Below are positions 5,246 to 5,876 of a stretch of DNA of 5,876 nt, in pieces (position 1 is the stretch's first letter; every line of letters begins with the position of its first letter). The notes under the pieces were generated by a model. The model ran no database searches. It saw only the letters and a program-made list of their open reading frames with translations, and was not told where the DNA came from. Position numbers and translations under genes: made by a program. Source of the DNA: Alphaproteobacteria bacterium (GTDB lineage Bacteria > Pseudomonadota > Alphaproteobacteria > ATCC43930 > CGMCC-115725); NCBI GenBank assembly GCA_030039775.1, contig JASHUX010000206.1:1-5876 (forward strand), read 5' to 3'.

Positions 5246-5876
5246 TTACGAGACGGCCCAGGCGTCCCGGTCGCCGAAGCCGTGGCGCGCGTTCCACAAC
5301 GGCACGTCGAGCGCGGTCGCGGTCTGTGCGTCGGCGCCGCGTTGCCGCGCCAGATACAGCACCGGCGGCACGACATGCTCGGGGCGGAGGAACACGCCGG
5401 TCGGCAGGCCCGCTGCGTTGCGCGCCGCCAACATCCCGGCCGATCCGGTGGTCATGGTGCCGCCGGGCCACACGAGATTAACGGCGATGCCGTCGGGCTT
5501 GAGCTCGCCCGCGAGCGAGAAGGTGAGGCTGGCGAGGGCCGCCTTGGCCGCGTCGTACGGCTGGTTCTTCGGCGCGACGCGGCGCGCGCGCCAAGTGCCG
5601 TCGCCGTCATGCTCGATCGGCAGCGACCCGGCCGAGCCGATCATCACGATGCTGCCGCCCTTGCCCGAGAGCCGCATCACCGGGACAAAGGCGCGCGTCA
5701 CGGTGAGCGTGCCGAGCACGATGACGCGATGCATCGCGTCCCAATCCGATTCCTTCGCATCGAGCACGACCGAGAGCCCTGCAGGATAGAATAGATCGCG
5801 CATCCGCAGCGCCGCTTTGTTGACCAGAATGTCGACGCGGCCGAACCGCTCCAGCGTTCGGTCGCGCGCCAACGCG
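5246..5876 (-). CDS. Short-chain dehydrogenase/reductase (SDR), C-terminal part, N-terminus off the window
   Basis: The frame is open to the window edge, so this is the last 209 residues of a larger SDR; the N-terminal TGxxxGxG cofactor motif lies beyond 5876. Numbering is from the first full codon at 5875. Family landmarks are FGRVDILVN before the NNAG position, S81 in IVMIGSAGS, the YxxxK pair Y107/K111 in YDAAKAAL, and VNLVWPGG with following threonines. Three things are atypical. The NNAG motif reads NKAA (K20). The position of the catalytic Asn in helix 4 (WDxxxxVNLxGT) is Ile (I52). The S81-Y107 spacing is 26 residues against about 13 in classical SDRs, implying an inserted basic loop (GDGTWRARRVAPKNQ). 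It is therefore an SDR of unknown substrate, possibly with altered or lost activity. It lies upstream of the exported-protein gene on the same strand. Confidence 0.88.
   Translation of the reverse strand, partial: ALARDRTLERFGRVDILVNKAALRMRDLFYPAGLSVVLDAKESDWDAMHRVIVLGTLTVTRAFVPVMRLSGKGGSIVMIGSAGSLPIEHDGDGTWRARRVAPKNQPYDAAKAALASLTFSLAGELKPDGIAVNLVWPGGTMTTGSAGMLAARNAAGLPTGVFLRPEHVVPPVLYLARQRGADAQTATALDVPLWNARHGFGDRDAWAVS

Noticed and set aside
5052..5789. Plus-strand open frame of 245 codons over the exported protein and SDR genes
   Set aside because: The SDR frame on the minus strand carries family motifs; the plus-strand product has none.

Overview
The window is high-GC by eye, with G/C-rich third codon positions. 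Its gene content points to an alphaproteobacterium, probably of the Rhodospirillales type. The pointers are a MarR regulator (PetP type) overlapping an OmpR-type response regulator (PetR type), an EnvZ-like kinase on the same strand, a divergently placed branched-chain aminotransferase, and a class III alcohol dehydrogenase. The taxon is inferred from gene families only; there is no rRNA or other marker here. I see no tRNA, rRNA, CRISPR array, IS element or integrase. It reads as ordinary chromosomal housekeeping DNA.

Positions 1-1920 (mostly minus strand) form a regulatory block. petP (1423-1920) and petR (749-1426) overlap by ATGA and are almost certainly co-transcribed. An EnvZ-like histidine kinase follows on the same strand; only its N-terminal 133 residues (1-399) are in the window. 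Between petR and the kinase lies a small plus-strand ORF of 82 residues (473-721) with good codon use and no recognisable family. It splits what is usually a tight regulator-kinase pair.

Positions 1921-2914: a compact 91-bp divergent spacer separates petP from ilvE, a branched-chain aminotransferase on the plus strand. It holds a good sigma70-like promoter for ilvE, a 7-bp-arm dyad and a clear ribosome binding site. ilvE overlaps by 4 bp, tail to tail, with a small alpha/beta hydrolase on the minus strand (2911-3552).

Positions 3553-4711: a 49-bp spacer separates the hydrolase from a complete glutathione-dependent formaldehyde dehydrogenase (frmA/adhC) on the plus strand. The usual partner, S-formylglutathione hydrolase, is not in the window.

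Positions 4712-5876 (minus strand): a small exported protein of unknown family with two cysteines in the mature chain (4721-5191) has a perfect TATAAT box just upstream. Behind it is the C-terminal part of a short-chain dehydrogenase/reductase (5246-5876, running off the window) with an atypical active site. I found no clearly new multi-gene system. The most interesting items are the intervening small ORF, the unknown exported protein, the divergent petP/ilvE control region and the atypical SDR.
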